A DNA stretch of 64,000 bases, taken from Zychaea mexicana (Eukaryota; Mucoromycota; Mucoromycetes; Mucorales; Lichtheimiaceae). Numbering within the stretch: position 1 is the first letter of the stretch; the number at the start of each line of letters is the position of its first letter. A program made the position numbers and the translations under genes. The notes under the pieces are model-generated. The model did not search any database. It was not told where the DNA came from and saw only the letters and a program-made list of their open reading frames with translations. Location of the stretch: positions 124,001 through 188,000 of the forward strand of contig NW_026516702.1 in the NCBI RefSeq assembly GCF_025766255.1, written 5' to 3'. Below are positions 23,679 through 35,463 of this stretch, one piece after another.

Positions 23679-25056
23679 ATGGATAATATCCGTGCAGTTA
23701 TCAAAAAGTCGCCTGCTCCTGTTGTTGTTCAGACCTTACGCACGGCCCTTACTTTACCACCTGCTGCCGCCAGAGCTGTCATCAATGATCTTACAACTCC
23801 CACGTCCGTTCAGAAAACATATATTAAACGCATCAACAACTCTTTCTGGAAAGGAGCTTTGATCGGTAAAGACATCAAGTATGAAAGCGATGCCAATGCC
23901 ATACGCCGCTTGCGTAAAGCCGATGTTGTTATTTTTGAAGTCCACGGTAACTAGCCTTCCTGCTGTTTATCGATATCTCTTTACATAGTACGATTCTAAT
24001 GATCACATAATGATAATGGAACCACAGGTGGTGGATTTAGAACAGGAAATGCGACTATGTACATGTCAAGTTTCATTACTTGGATTGATATGTTGAAAGA
24101 AAAACACGGTCTCGATGCGATCATGATGTCGGTTGAATACGGTATGTTGTGTTGCTTCTCAAATAAGACGGTGGCAGCACTAAAAGCCCAAATCAAATGA
24201 TTGATGTCATATTACAGGTCTTGCGCCAGCACACAAGTACCCCGGACCTGTGCTCGAGTGTAAAAAAGCGTACAAGCATTTGACACAAGATCTCCACGTT
24301 CCCGCATGGAAAATTATCCTGAGTGCAGATTCAGCTGGTGGAGCAATTTGCCTAGAAACCATGATGCGTACCTACTGTCCTGGTATTGTCGACGATTTGG
24401 ACGCGCCGCGCACAAACTACGACATTGGAATACCTGCGGGTATGCTGATGGTATCGCCCTTGATTACACCCGAAACGACGTCGTGGTCTTGGGAGAATCT
24501 CGAGAAATACGACATGGTTGGCCAGCAGCTCGCGAAGCTTGTGTTTAAAGAATACTTGGATTATCCCAATGTCGATCCAGAGACGCTGCCCATCTTGCGT
24601 TTAAGCAAAATTGACAAGAAATTCGACCGATTTACTCCCAAGAGTGTTTTGGTCTTTGTCGGTGACAAGGAAGTCATGCGCGACGATATTCTCAACCTTG
24701 CAGAGTATATCGAAAAGGACGGTGCAATCAATATTCGCGTGTGTAAAGAAGCATATGCCCATGACTGGTACCTTATTCGCGAAATCGTTAAGCAAAAGGA
24801 CAAGTATATGCTTGAGCAATACGATGAAGTGTTTGTGGACTTTGCTGCTTACGCTGTGGCCGAAGCTGCCGAGCAATTTACCAAGGAACGAGGACAAGGA
24901 CAACAAGCCCCCAAATTGGATACTCCCGTTCCTATTGCCACCACCAATGAAGCTATGATAGCAGAGCCTATAGAAACAGTAGATGTACCACAACAGGATG
25001 AGAAGCAAAAACCAATAACTGTGGAACCGGAGAAGCCAGGAGTGATTGTTCCTTAG
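23679..25056 (+). CDS. alpha/beta hydrolase of the hormone-sensitive-lipase-like family
   Basis: Three exons: 23679-23946, 24028-24141, 24218-25056; 406 residues. The oxyanion-hole motif HGGGF spans 89-93 and is split by intron 1. The nucleophile elbow reads SADSAGGA with Ser166; Asp277 (FVGDKEVMRDD) and His309 (YAHDW) complete the triad. HGGG plus a DSAGG elbow places it in the HSL/bacterial lipase-esterase class, which in fungi includes steryl-acetate deacetylases such as Say1 and various xenobiotic esterases. The elbow has Ala where GxSxG normally has its first Gly. The last 70 residues are Gln/Pro/Glu-rich and look disordered. An N-terminal hydrophobic stretch is weak, so location is unclear; the substrate cannot be inferred. 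Confidence 0.88.
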
Positions 25057-26358
25057 AAACGGTTTCTTTCTAATCACTATCGATTGTTCAGTAACATTTT
25101 CTATTCACAATATTTGTATTACGTCTTTCATACCATATCATTATTACTACAGATTTCAAAAAGATACTGAGTAAGCTTTTACTTTTTTTTGGTGAAAACG
25201 ACTTGCTTCCAAAAAAGCTTATCTTTTGCACTTATCATTTGAAAGCCTCTGTCTCAAAGTCGGTGATGTTGACATATACAGTGTGATCCAAGCGGATCTC
25301 ATATCATTCAAGAGTTTAGGTGCCAATTCAACAATTGAATATGCTTTTCTTGCTTCCTAGACGACGGAAACCGAAACTTGCATCTCATCCACTGCAATCT
25401 GAAAGTTGAATATCGACGTTTTAGAGTCTTCCCAATAGCGTTGGCGTGGTACATACTATATTTGAAATTTCGCTGCCTCATTAGTCTCGAAAACACGGAC
25501 ACATTAATATAATAGTGTGATAATGTAGGCTTCCATAAGCTATCGAGATGGCAGCAGGATTCTGTTGCACTGCAGTACCTAGATGTGAGCCCACGGTATG
25601 GCATCTTCTTCTCTGTGCCAGTTTTTCGCAAAAGAAAACTAGCTCGATTAAACATGCAGTACTTGACATGTATAAAACGTCAGTGCGCACCATCTCACCG
25701 TAGGAATTTGCTTATAGCCGGTTCTTCTCGCTGAGAATTTTTGCCTTTGACTTCAAGGGCAACGCAGAATAATCATACCGTCCTGCAACTCAGATGATCA
25801 GGAGACGGTCATTTTAAGATGCATCTAGTAGTTGAAGCTCTCGTATAGCCTTGCAAGAGCAGGAGCTCTTGCATTGGTGATACTTACAACAGCTACTTGC
25901 GTGCGTTTCATCCAGGAGTGTAAAAGTACATCTTTCTCAAGCTCATAATTTTCAGTAAATGTAGATAGAAACGCAACATTAGCTGTAACGAGGTGTGAAA
26001 TCAAATGGGATGTGTATAGTTTCTGAATAACATTTTTTTAACTCTATATAACATCTTTTTATGCCTTTCATTGAGAAGATGGAAAAAACGCGAAAATGCA
26101 CAGAAAAATTCAGAGAGAAATAATAACAGGCAGCATATCAATTATTCTCGGTTTTCATATCTTATTGTAGTGGTTGCTGCAACTTTGTTATGATCCGGTT
26201 TCTTTTCAATCAACCCGGCCTGGTTAGCGGCAGGCTTTCCCAACCGGTCCCGAAAGGTGCGCTATTTTATATCTCAGCCACTTAAGATTCAAATACTCCC
26301 TTATACACCGTGTCTTCTTTTTGTTTTCTTTTAGTACAGGACACATATAAGAAAAACC
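25057..26358. other. intergenic spacer
   Basis: 1.3 kb without a supported gene. A 115-codon open frame on the minus strand near 25308-25655 has no recognisable motif, no flanking splice logic and ordinary AT-rich composition, so I leave it out. Confidence 0.45.
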
Positions 26359-26891
26359 ATGAGGTAGTATATCATAATCCAACGCACGATGGATCCTAAG
26401 AAGTTTTTACTAATAACCATAAACATAGTGCCGCCAAAGCGAAAGCAGAAATGTCGGAGGAAGAGCTCCGTAAGCAAGAAGAAGTCGAATTCAACACGGG
26501 TCCATTGTCAGTACTCCAGCAATCCGTCAAGAACAACAATCAAATCCTGATCTCTTGCCGTAACAACCACAAGATTTTAGCACGTGTCAAGGCATTTGAT
26601 CGACATTGCAACATGGTTCTTGAAAATGTCAAAGAGGTAATTAGACCGTTATTAATGCTACGAATAACCGTTTTCTGATTCCTTTTTCTTCTCATTTGAC
26701 AGATGTGGACAGAGACTCCTCGAACAGGCAAAGGATCCAAGGCAAAGCCTGTCAATAAGGATCGTTTCGTAAGCAAAATGTTCCTTCGTGGCGATTCAGT
26801 TGTTCTCAGTAAGTAATAGATTTAAAGAAAGAGGTGAAAACTTTTGTGTTCTGACTTTGACAATTTCTTAGTTCTGCGCAACACTGTTTAA
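26359..26891 (+). CDS. SMD2: small nuclear ribonucleoprotein Sm D2
   Basis: Four exons: 26359-26363, 26429-26636, 26703-26808, 26872-26891; 112 residues. The first coding exon is only five bases (ATGAG); intron 1 has a TACTAAT branch-point-like sequence at about 26408 and a CATAG acceptor, giving [20 protein letters not shown]. The Sm1 motif is [20 protein letters not shown] to [18 protein letters not shown], and the Sm2 motif is [16 protein letters not shown]. These match SmD2 almost residue for residue. The protein is a member of the heptameric Sm ring on U1, U2, U4 and U5 snRNAs, acting in the spliceosome. A downstream Met at 26451 would give a shorter protein, but the five-base exon restores the length usual for the family. 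Confidence 0.96.
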
Positions 26892-27395
26892 AAACGAAAA
26901 GACGCGACATACAACAAAGCAATTACGTACACGACATCTCCAAAATCAGCTTGCGGTCGGAAAACGCTTCTTTTTCTCTTTTTCCGCCATGATATCACTC
27001 CCACAAGCTCTCCCTTTTTCTTTCCTCTTTCTTGTATCGACTTATTATTGTTGTTTACGGCAAAACTTTGGCCCCACTGCATATGGGATATCGCGACACG
27101 GGTTACGAATAAATTTGCAGTGTGCGTCAAGATCCGTTCTTTCGCGAGACAAAACTATACAAATATCGTCGAGCATACCATACACGCCGGTAGAAGTGGA
27201 TTCGATGTCAAATGTTGTGAGATGGTATTTAAGCGTAATTGAGGATGGGAACTATACTGTTGGAATTGGGTTATACATGAGGAAACGAGGAGGGGAAGAA
27301 TCTCTAAGGGAATATGATATAATACAACTTTGATGGAAGCAAAAATAGAATTGGGCTGTGACTTAAAAAAATCTAACAGAAAATGAAGGAGACCA
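26892..27395. other. convergent 3' spacer
   Basis: Between the ends of the Sm D2 and ATG11 genes. No gene seen. Confidence 0.5.
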
Positions 27396-30300
27396 CTATT
27401 GATGTGCCTGAGTCCACATCATGGTAGAATCAACAGGTAGTTGTTGAGATCTGGATAGGCTATGCTGCTGCTGCTGTTGTGTTGTGAAAACCCCAGTACT
27501 ATGGCGTCGATCAGGGACACTATTCGGAGGGGAACTTGGAGGAACATAGCTATGAACAACACTTGACGAGGAAAGTGACATTGGAAATGGTGGTCGTACT
27601 AGATTATTGGGTGATGATAGTGATGATGAAGATAGCGCTGATGCTGTCGCTCCATTATATGGCTCGCTGCTGCGCTGGGTATCTGGTGAGATGCTTGCTA
27701 AACCTGTATCTGGTGCTGATGTAGTATAACTTTTGCTGAATGCCGTTGAAGTAGTAGAGGCTGCGAGATTTTCTGATTCCTTGCCTTTGAACGATGTCGT
27801 TGTTGAAGCGTTTGCTTGCTTGCTTGATGAGCTAATTTTTTTGGATTTCCGTTGTCGGTTGCTCTTCCAGTGTTCCACTTCAAGATGAAAGTATGTTAAG
27901 CCTTCAGAAAGACCATATGGGTTTGATTGTGGGTCCTAGCAGCAAAGCGTACCAATAAGCTATTTTAAACCTTTCTCTACTTTTGTGAGCGAGATATTGA
28001 AAACCTTACTGTAACAGTGACAGTGTGCTCTGTAATTGACGTGATTCGTGCTACAAGCCATTCCCGCGTATTCATTTGTTGGGCGACACTGTTGGATGGC
28101 TTCAGGAAATAATGTGGTGCGTTAATGTTGAATGCTGCCCACGGTTTTCCAGTGGAATTTCGAGTCGGCAAAAATAATGCAACATCACCAATTTGGAAAC
28201 TAGGTAGAAACAAACATGTGAATTCCTGTAAGCTGCCATATATGTGTCAAACGATATTGTGGATGATTGAAAGACTTACTTTCGGAAAGCAATTTTATCG
28301 TGTCCACTACTTGAGACTTTGTTGTATTTTTCTTTTAGTAAAAAGAATGTTAATAACCAAGTCTTCATAGGCATGGTTCTTCGGTTGCAGACGTTACCTC
28401 GAAGATCTTTATACTCGCGTTTCCATCGTCTTGTAAGGTCGTGCGCATCCCGAACTTTTGTACGAATACGTTCAACAAACTTGTCAGAGTCCACGCTGCC
28501 GACTGCTTGCAATACACGCGTCCACACCGCCAAATCGTCTTGTCCGCCAGTTATGATGAGCTTTTTAGTCATCGCCCTGGCTTCTTCTTCATCCACTGAA
28601 AGCTGGAGCTGGTTTGTCAACTCGTAAAAGATGCCCTTGCGGAACTCTTCCAGTTTCTCAGCCATTTGAGTGGCTGTTGCATACAGCTCCAAACGCTCTT
28701 CGTCGAATGCAGCCATCCTGGATGCCACTTGGCCATGGTCTTGCTCAAGATCCTGTAGCTTCTATTGTGAAATCACCATATTTACATCAAAGGTAAATCT
28801 CTTTTTGTCGACAGCGCAGTACATAAGGACGAGCTTTCAAATTTTACCTGTCTTGTGGCTTCTACTCCGGTTGCGAAAGTCTCCAGACTTTCCTTTAGGA
28901 TGTCTAGTAAAGTTTCTATATCCTCCTCTCCCACTGGGAAGTTAATCGGTCGACCGTATTTCACTATCAGCGCCACCAGCTCATTGTGTGTATTACGTCG
29001 CTGCTGCAGAATCTATGTAAAGGCATTTATAAATTTGCTGACACAAGAAAAGATTCAAAGTTGAAACAATGCAAATTTTGTACCTCTTCAAGTGCTTGGT
29101 GTTTACTCATCCAGTCATTCTCAGCTCTTGTAACCATGTCTCGAGTCTATTTAATTGCGTTGACTCCCTAATCAGTATAAAACATATACGAGAAAGTGTA
29201 TCAATGCTTTAGCATACCTTGGCAAGCTGTTGCTTGATTTCATCTCGTGCCTGCTCCGTATCATCCAGCTGTTCAAGCCGTTGTTCGGCCTATGCGTATA
29301 ATCAATGAGATCCATGTTCCAGGGCCATTCTACAAGGAATACACAGCCCAGAACTAGAACTTACAGTTTTCATCTCTTTTTCAGCATAAGCACGATAGTC
29401 TTTGTATTCCAAAGAGAGCTTTTCTAGCTCATTTCGTATCTGTGCGTTCTCGCTTTCCAATAAGCTGTTATGTGCTTTTGATTCTGATGCCTCTTCTAAA
29501 AGCTTCTTAATTCGTTGCTTATACTCTGATTGCAAACGATCGATTTCGTCCTGGTGTGTTTGCTCCAAAGCTACATTATGGTTTTGGGATTCTAAGTGTT
29601 GCTGGTCTATTTGTGTTTGCAACTCTTGGAGCTAATGAAAATTGAATACATGTGAGACATGATACCGCTACACACATTTTCTGCCATTCATAAGAGTCAC
29701 TGTGAACATACCTTTGCGCGCCAGTCTCCTTCGACACTTGCTATTCGAATATCGGCAAGATTATCCTTGATTTGAGCTTCTTTCAATAGCTGATAATAAA
29801 TGATGCAATGACCATAGATTAGGTACACGGTTTCCGACATTTGCTATGGAATTATTCGTACACTTACACTCTTACGGTTGTCTTCGTACGTCTGTCTCTC
29901 TTCTTCTAGTAGCTGTTCCAACTCCTGGACTTGAAGCCGCAAATCTTCCTTTTCATGCTCGTTTTGCTCTTTGACAATCTCCATCTAAAAATTCTGTTAG
30001 TTCCACTAAACTCATCAAGAGGATAAAAGGATATAATATAATACCTGATTTTGCTCGTTATGTAGTTGTTTTTGCAGACTTGCTATCAAGTCCTCTTGTT
30101 CGCGAACAATCTCCCTAAGTTGATCAACCTCCTTGTTTGTAGTATCAAATCTATGAGGGACCGACTGAGCCGACTGTCGACCAGAGCTTCCATCCTCGAC
30201 AACCGAATACGCTGATAAAGTAAGGCTACTTGGCGCATCATTGTTATTGGCTAATACGTTGCCAATACTTTTCTTTTCAAGCGTCTTTTCCAGTGCAGCA

Positions 30301-33300
30301 ATCCGAGCTTCGTATTTCTATACAAACAGTAAATATTATCAGATTTGGAGTCAATAAAACTCATAATTACTTAAAAAAGAATCGCAAGGAAAAAAAAGAG
30401 AAAATCATCATCTCTTTACCTTGGCCTTTTCTTCTGCAACGTTAAGCGCTTTGGTTTTCTGACGAAGCTCAATTTCCAAGGAATTAAACGTCAACAGCGA
30501 GCGCTCTTTGCTTAACGGTGAGCCTCTGTATTCGCTAGCAGGATTGTCCGTGATACTCGAGAAAACTAAATGTCAAGGGTTAGCAAGCAGAGCTACATTT
30601 AAATAGGTAGCTGTTAACGACAACTTTTTTTTGGGTATATCCCATACATGTCGCTTCCATTGCTTTGAAAAACTCTGCCCGAAGTCCATCCAACTGCTGC
30701 GACATGACGTGTAATAAGTCGACAAATTTATCGGTACCGCGCGTAATAGAGCTCTGCTGAATTGCTTGTTTGGTACTACTGATACGCCGAAAGTTGTCAG
30801 ACGGGCTTGATCCTCGTCCTAATATGTTGGAGAACGATATACGATTGCTGGATTTAGGAGATCTCGATGTTGACTGAACATGTGACGATCCATAATACTG
30901 TCCAAGAATCCGGATAAAGTCTAAAAAGGAGTATATCATATATTATTTTTATATTGAGCAGGATGTATCTATTGTTAAATGCGTGATATACAAATTCAAG
31001 CATACCAATAATGTCTTTACGGGTGATATCCAGCTTGCTCTGTTGTGAGTTGATAGTTGAAACTTCACAATGCGTCGTCGATTCATTTTCAATATCTGGT
31101 GGTGTAGAAGCAAATATTGAGATCTTTCGTTATTTTAAAACAGCAAGGCACCTTTCCACGGAGACAGACATCACCGGACCATACCTTTTACTTCAAATGG
31201 TAATGATTTTAAAATATTGCGAACAAAGTCCTCGCGTCGCTTAGTTTCTTCGGTTCGATATCCAGCTAGCAAGTCTGCAATCGCATTTGCACCTTCTGCA
31301 AGTATCTGGTTTTCGGGAAAAGAGCAAAAAGTTGTTTCAGCCTGAAGTCAGATAAATTACAATCAATCATCGGCAAAAAATTATAGAAAAAAACTTACAG
31401 TATTATACTCTTTCCGTCTGACCACTTCAATAAGGAGATATCCCTATTAGAAAGTATTTAAGAGAAGACATTGAGTCGCTTCCGAGAACCAAATACAATG
31501 AAAAATCCCAAAGTGGACAAATTTTACTTACGTAGGCAAATATCACTTCTTGGAGTGCTTCCAAGTCTCCGTCACATCGTTCTGCTTGAAAATCCGAGAT
31601 CCATTTATTTGCATCCTCTATCCGTGGTGCAACAGCAGCAATTTCACTCTGGAGTTGAGAAACAATGCCCATGTTTTCCAGGAACTGCTCGATACTTTTC
31701 CGTTTTGCTAGAACTAATGTAACGACTTTCTGCCGAATGCTGGTTTCGTATGCATGTAATTTGGGTAAGTAGTCGTTGACGTGTATTTCGGCGAGATGGC
31801 TGAATGCTTCGAGTGTCTTTTTGGCATGCGATGTCAGTGTTGGGCTGGTAGGGCTTCCAGAGTAAGAGCCAAAATCTCCACCGAGGGCTGACGTCGATCC
31901 TTGATCCCGTATAACACCGCTTCCGGCAATGCTATTGTTATTGTTGTTGCTGTTGTTAGCAGCAAGAAAGGATACCGGGACATGGAGCAGTTCGGATATT
32001 TTGCTGTGTACTCGACTCAAATCACGCTTGATCTTTTCCCGCAAGAATTGTGCCTTTTGTAGAATTTCTTGAATGTCTGATGCGACAGCATCGAGTGAGT
32101 GCAAGTCCTGATCCTCTGTAATTTGCTTTTGCAGGTCCTTTTCATAACGGTTGATGTCCATGGCCAAGTCGTGTAGCTCCTGCAGCTCTTGGCCCAGCGA
32201 TGTGCATAATTCACGAGTCCCGTTCTTAGCCTTGTCGATACGAACTGTGTCGATAAAGTGAATGAGTAGTCGCTCTTCAGGAGCTGTCATTGCTGTACTT
32301 GGGTTGACGATGCTGCGCATAATTTCCGGATGTACTCGAATATTCTGTAAGATAGTCAGGTTGATTTCAGTTGTCTCAACAAGTGAAGATTGAGTGGCAA
32401 GCTCTTTTTCGGCAAAGGAAGAGAACGAGCCAACATTTTGATTGGCCATGTAGCTATGCGACTCGAGGTTGGTCATGGCAACATTTATTGCCATGCTCTG
32501 CATCTTTTGTTCCTCCACCGCATTCCTTGACAGTCGGGCATGGGTTGATAGTGCCTGGATCAAAATCTGAAAAGAAAGGGAAGAAGCGCCCGCGCCTCAA
32601 GTTATTATTATCTCACACCCCCTTTTTGTGTCATCATAAACAGTTGTCCAAAAAAGAAAGTAAAGCAATCGCTTACTTGGCTATAGGCGTCAAAGCTGCC
32701 AAAGAGTTCCAGATAAAGCTGACATGTGTCTGAAAGGGTTGAGCCAGCAATGCCTTTGGCACGTGCCAATGCGTGGACTGAAGAGGGTTCTGTGTGCAAT
32801 ATCCAATTGGCTTATGAATAAACCCAGTCTACGTATGCCAATGTCACAAAAATGGAAATGTTACCATCAAAGGGAGGAACTTTCTGTTCAAGGCTCGGCG
32901 TTTCCAAGTCGAGTAACTTGTTCACTTCGTCTTCTGTTGCGTTCAAGTAGTGTCGATCGTAGACAAACACCAAATACTCTTTCTACAGTTTAACGGACAA
33001 ATAAAGTCAGGGCAGTTAAGAAGGAAAATTCATATATCCCGAATTAAAAAAGGGTGCTGCAAGACAGGGAAATTATCGCTTACATCTCCAGTGGCAGTGA
33101 TAACTTCTTCCAGCTGGCTCGCTTTGACTTGAGTTCCAAAACTGGTCATCAGAATCTGACAGTCAATCGGCACACCGGTACTTTCTTCAATGGTGCGCTT
33201 AAATTGTTCGAGACTAGTTGTGCACGATTAGAAACTTTGTAGACGCTATAATAATAATAATAACAGCAGCAGCAGCAGACACATTCATAGCAATAGTGGA

Positions 33301-33424
33301 GATATCAAAGCGCTTGTAGCTGCGGAATAGAAAACCGCAATACACAGGGACTTTACCTATCTATGGTGGCATTTTGGCTGGACCAACGCACATGTCGGCC
33401 GGTCTCAGCCCTGTATATCTTCAT
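27396..33424 (-). CDS. ATG11: ATG11/FIP200-type autophagy scaffold
   Basis: Twenty-one exons on the minus strand: 33357-33424, 33084-33213, 32865-32982, 32677-32789, 31532-32566, 31399-31443, 31185-31341, 31006-31095, 30648-30920, 30420-30565, 30045-30317, 29868-29984, 29712-29789, 29365-29631, 29218-29289, 29084-29146, 28848-29012, 28398-28761, 28280-28331, 28010-28199, 27396-27935; 1451 residues with all phases closing. The N terminus MKIYRAETGRHVRWS starts a ubiquitin-like fold. A helical ATG17-like segment follows (about 130-560), then long heptad coiled coils (about 700-1100). The C-terminal ATG11 domain is unmistakable: FQIGDVALFLPTRN from residue 1210, PWAAFNINAPHYFL, TREWLVARI, and NPYGLSEGLTYFHLEVE. 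A Ser/Gln-rich tail of about 155 residues follows. Role: selective autophagy scaffold linking cargo receptors to the Atg1 kinase at the vacuole or pre-autophagosomal site. Confidence 0.95.
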
Positions 33425-33636
33425 TGTAACGGCCTCAGCGTCCTTTTAGCAGAACGAATTTCTTTGTAATTTGAGTGCAAGCCAGTCACTTGGAATGACG
33501 AGGAATAATAAAAGAAAAGAACAGCAGGCTGGAAAAAAAAAAGGGAAGGATAGACGCATGACAACGGACTTTCAACAGCCTTTTGATATTTGTATCACAT
33601 TCAATGGAAAAGGAGATGCGGACACTTTATTGTTCT
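33425..33636. other. short tandem spacer
   Basis: Carries the ATG11 upstream region and the 3' end of the F-box gene, both leftward. No gene seen. Confidence 0.5.
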
Positions 33637-35463
33637 CTAGTCATTGATACAAGTCCATTTCCATTGCCCAGAATATGGACGGCGAGTAAAGATAAACTCG
33701 CCGTCTGGTCTCGAAGTACGTTTTGGTTGTGGATTGCTTGCCGTAGCGATATCATCCAAGAGATCACACCGGATATGGCCAATCCGGCCTACACGAAGTA
33801 ACCTGAGCCGATGAAGCGAAAGCAGCCACCGCCGTACGAGTTCAGGTTCACGTTCAGTCATCTTTCCACAGTTGTAGATGGTAAGCTCACGCAGATGTTG
33901 GAAGGAGCAGATCGTACGTGTCGTGGCAACACTGATCCATGAGTGGTATAGCGATAGTTCTCGTAGCCTAGGAACATTGTCTGGCAACAACCCTCGCAGC
34001 ACATCCACAGATGTCTCGTCTTGCTCCATCCACAATTTCTCTTCCCCTTTTTGTTGCCCACAACGACCGGTAGAAGAAGAGGAACAAATCGCCGCCCTGC
34101 GCATCTCCATCCTAAGTTCGAGTATCTCCAAGTTCGGCAAGCATTTAAACAAATTTGTCAAGGCCGGTGTCGAAACCACAGGATAGCACAGTCGCAGCTC
34201 CACAAGTCCTTTAAAGCTACAAAGTGTCGTCAGTGATATGTCTGTCAAATGTAATTGGTGCTCTGTTCGTGGTAGTTGGAGTAACTGAAGCGGCTTCTTC
34301 ACAGGCGATGATGACGATGAGGGACTGTTGCTTTTACTGTTAACTACTTTGAGTGGATGCATATTTCCGTTGGGAGATGGTGAGCGCCGTCGCTGTGCTG
34401 TGTTGCCAGGTGGTGAGGCGCGTGCTGAAACCAGCCGAGCTCCTGGTGTTGTTGTTTTCGGGTCTCGTGGATGGAAATCCAATTTAGGTGATAGATCGAG
34501 TCGTCGCAAAGTTGCAGAGTTCAATACTTCGACAATGACATCCACGTTTCCGCCTGTCCGCAACTGTGTAAGTCGAAAATCCTGAAGTTTGTCGAGTCGT
34601 TCCAACATCCGCACTATACCCACCAACACCTGAGGTTCTTGGCATGACAAGTGTAGTTGCTCCAAATTTTTAGCATGTTGCTGCATACTCAGCAGAGTCA
34701 AGTTCGTTGTTTCGATGTTTAGCATTTTGAGCGACACCAGACGGTGACCTGCGTTTCGTATTAATATTTGCAGTACAGGCTGTGTGATTGTGCATGACGA
34801 TATGTCGAGATGACGTAGGTGTTGGAGCCGTCCAATGGCACGGCAGCCGTTAATGCCGAGGTTCTGGTATCGAAGCGACAGCGTCTCAATCCGGCCACAT
34901 TGTCCCAAAACAAAGTGCAGCGTTGATTCCGACAGAGTGAGGCTCATGTGGGGTACTTTAAACATATCCATTGCGAGTGACGACAAGTTGTGTGAGGGCC
35001 GCATTTGGTACAAGTGGTCGCGTTGTTCAAAAGGCCATACTTTGGGCGTGCTGCCGTATCGATCGAGTTGAAGCTTCGTCAGCTGTGGCAAGGAGCACGC
35101 TACCATGTTTATAGCCTCGGGTGTCAGGCACCAACAACCACTCAGGTTTACCTGTCGGATCGTCCCGAGGTCATCAATATTCGCCTTGCCAATGGTCCCG
35201 GTTACTGTAGACGTTGTCGCTGTTGATGAGGACATTACGCTTGGAAGTATAATGGGAATTGCACGTTTGCGTAAAATTGAACCGAGGACAGCGTTTGTTA
35301 TGCGATCGCCGTGGCGTGAAAGATCGAGCGGTGACCAGCACCCCGGATTGCTGCATAGTAGATTATGCATTCGTCGGCTTGATATAGCCAGCTGGCACTT
35401 GTCGGCAACATCGTCCACAAAACGTAAAATGATGAGAAGCAGCTCAGAAGGAAGCGTGTCCAT
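33637..35463 (-). CDS. F-box protein with leucine-rich repeats
   Basis: Single exon, 608 residues. The first 45 residues form an F-box: MDTLPSELLLIILRFVDDVA, then KCQLAISSRRMHNLLCSNPGCW. The rest has repeats of the LxxLxL type, for example IETLSLRYQNLGINGCRAIG, LRHLDISSCTITQPVLQILI, LVSLKMLNIETTNLTLLSMQ and NLEILELRMEM. A Ser/Pro/Arg-rich insertion near residues 345-395 interrupts the repeats. F-box/LRR proteins bind Skp1 and select substrates for SCF ubiquitin ligase. The Leu-rich, weakly regular repeats are typical of the many fast-evolving FBXL genes of Mucoromycota, so no specific ortholog or substrate can be named. No intron is needed, unlike nearly all its neighbours. Confidence 0.9.
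   Translation of the reverse strand: MDTLPSELLLIILRFVDDVADKCQLAISSRRMHNLLCSNPGCWSPLDLSRHGDRITNAVLGSILRKRAIPIILPSVMSSSTATTSTVTGTIGKANIDDLGTIRQVNLSGCWCLTPEAINMVACSLPQLTKLQLDRYGSTPKVWPFEQRDHLYQMRPSHNLSSLAMDMFKVPHMSLTLSESTLHFVLGQCGRIETLSLRYQNLGINGCRAIGRLQHLRHLDISSCTITQPVLQILIRNAGHRLVSLKMLNIETTNLTLLSMQQHAKNLEQLHLSCQEPQVLVGIVRMLERLDKLQDFRLTQLRTGGNVDVIVEVLNSATLRRLDLSPKLDFHPRDPKTTTPGARLVSARASPPGNTAQRRRSPSPNGNMHPLKVVNSKSNSPSSSSSPVKKPLQLLQLPRTEHQLHLTDISLTTLCSFKGLVELRLCYPVVSTPALTNLFKCLPNLEILELRMEMRRAAICSSSSTGRCGQQKGEEKLWMEQDETSVDVLRGLLPDNVPRLRELSLYHSWISVATTRTICSFQHLRELTIYNCGKMTEREPELVRRWLLSLHRLRLLRVGRIGHIRCDLLDDIATASNPQPKRTSRPDGEFIFTRRPYSGQWKWTCIND

Noticed and set aside
25308..25655. 115-codon minus-strand frame.
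   Set aside because: No motif, no splice-linked partner, position in an ordinary spacer.
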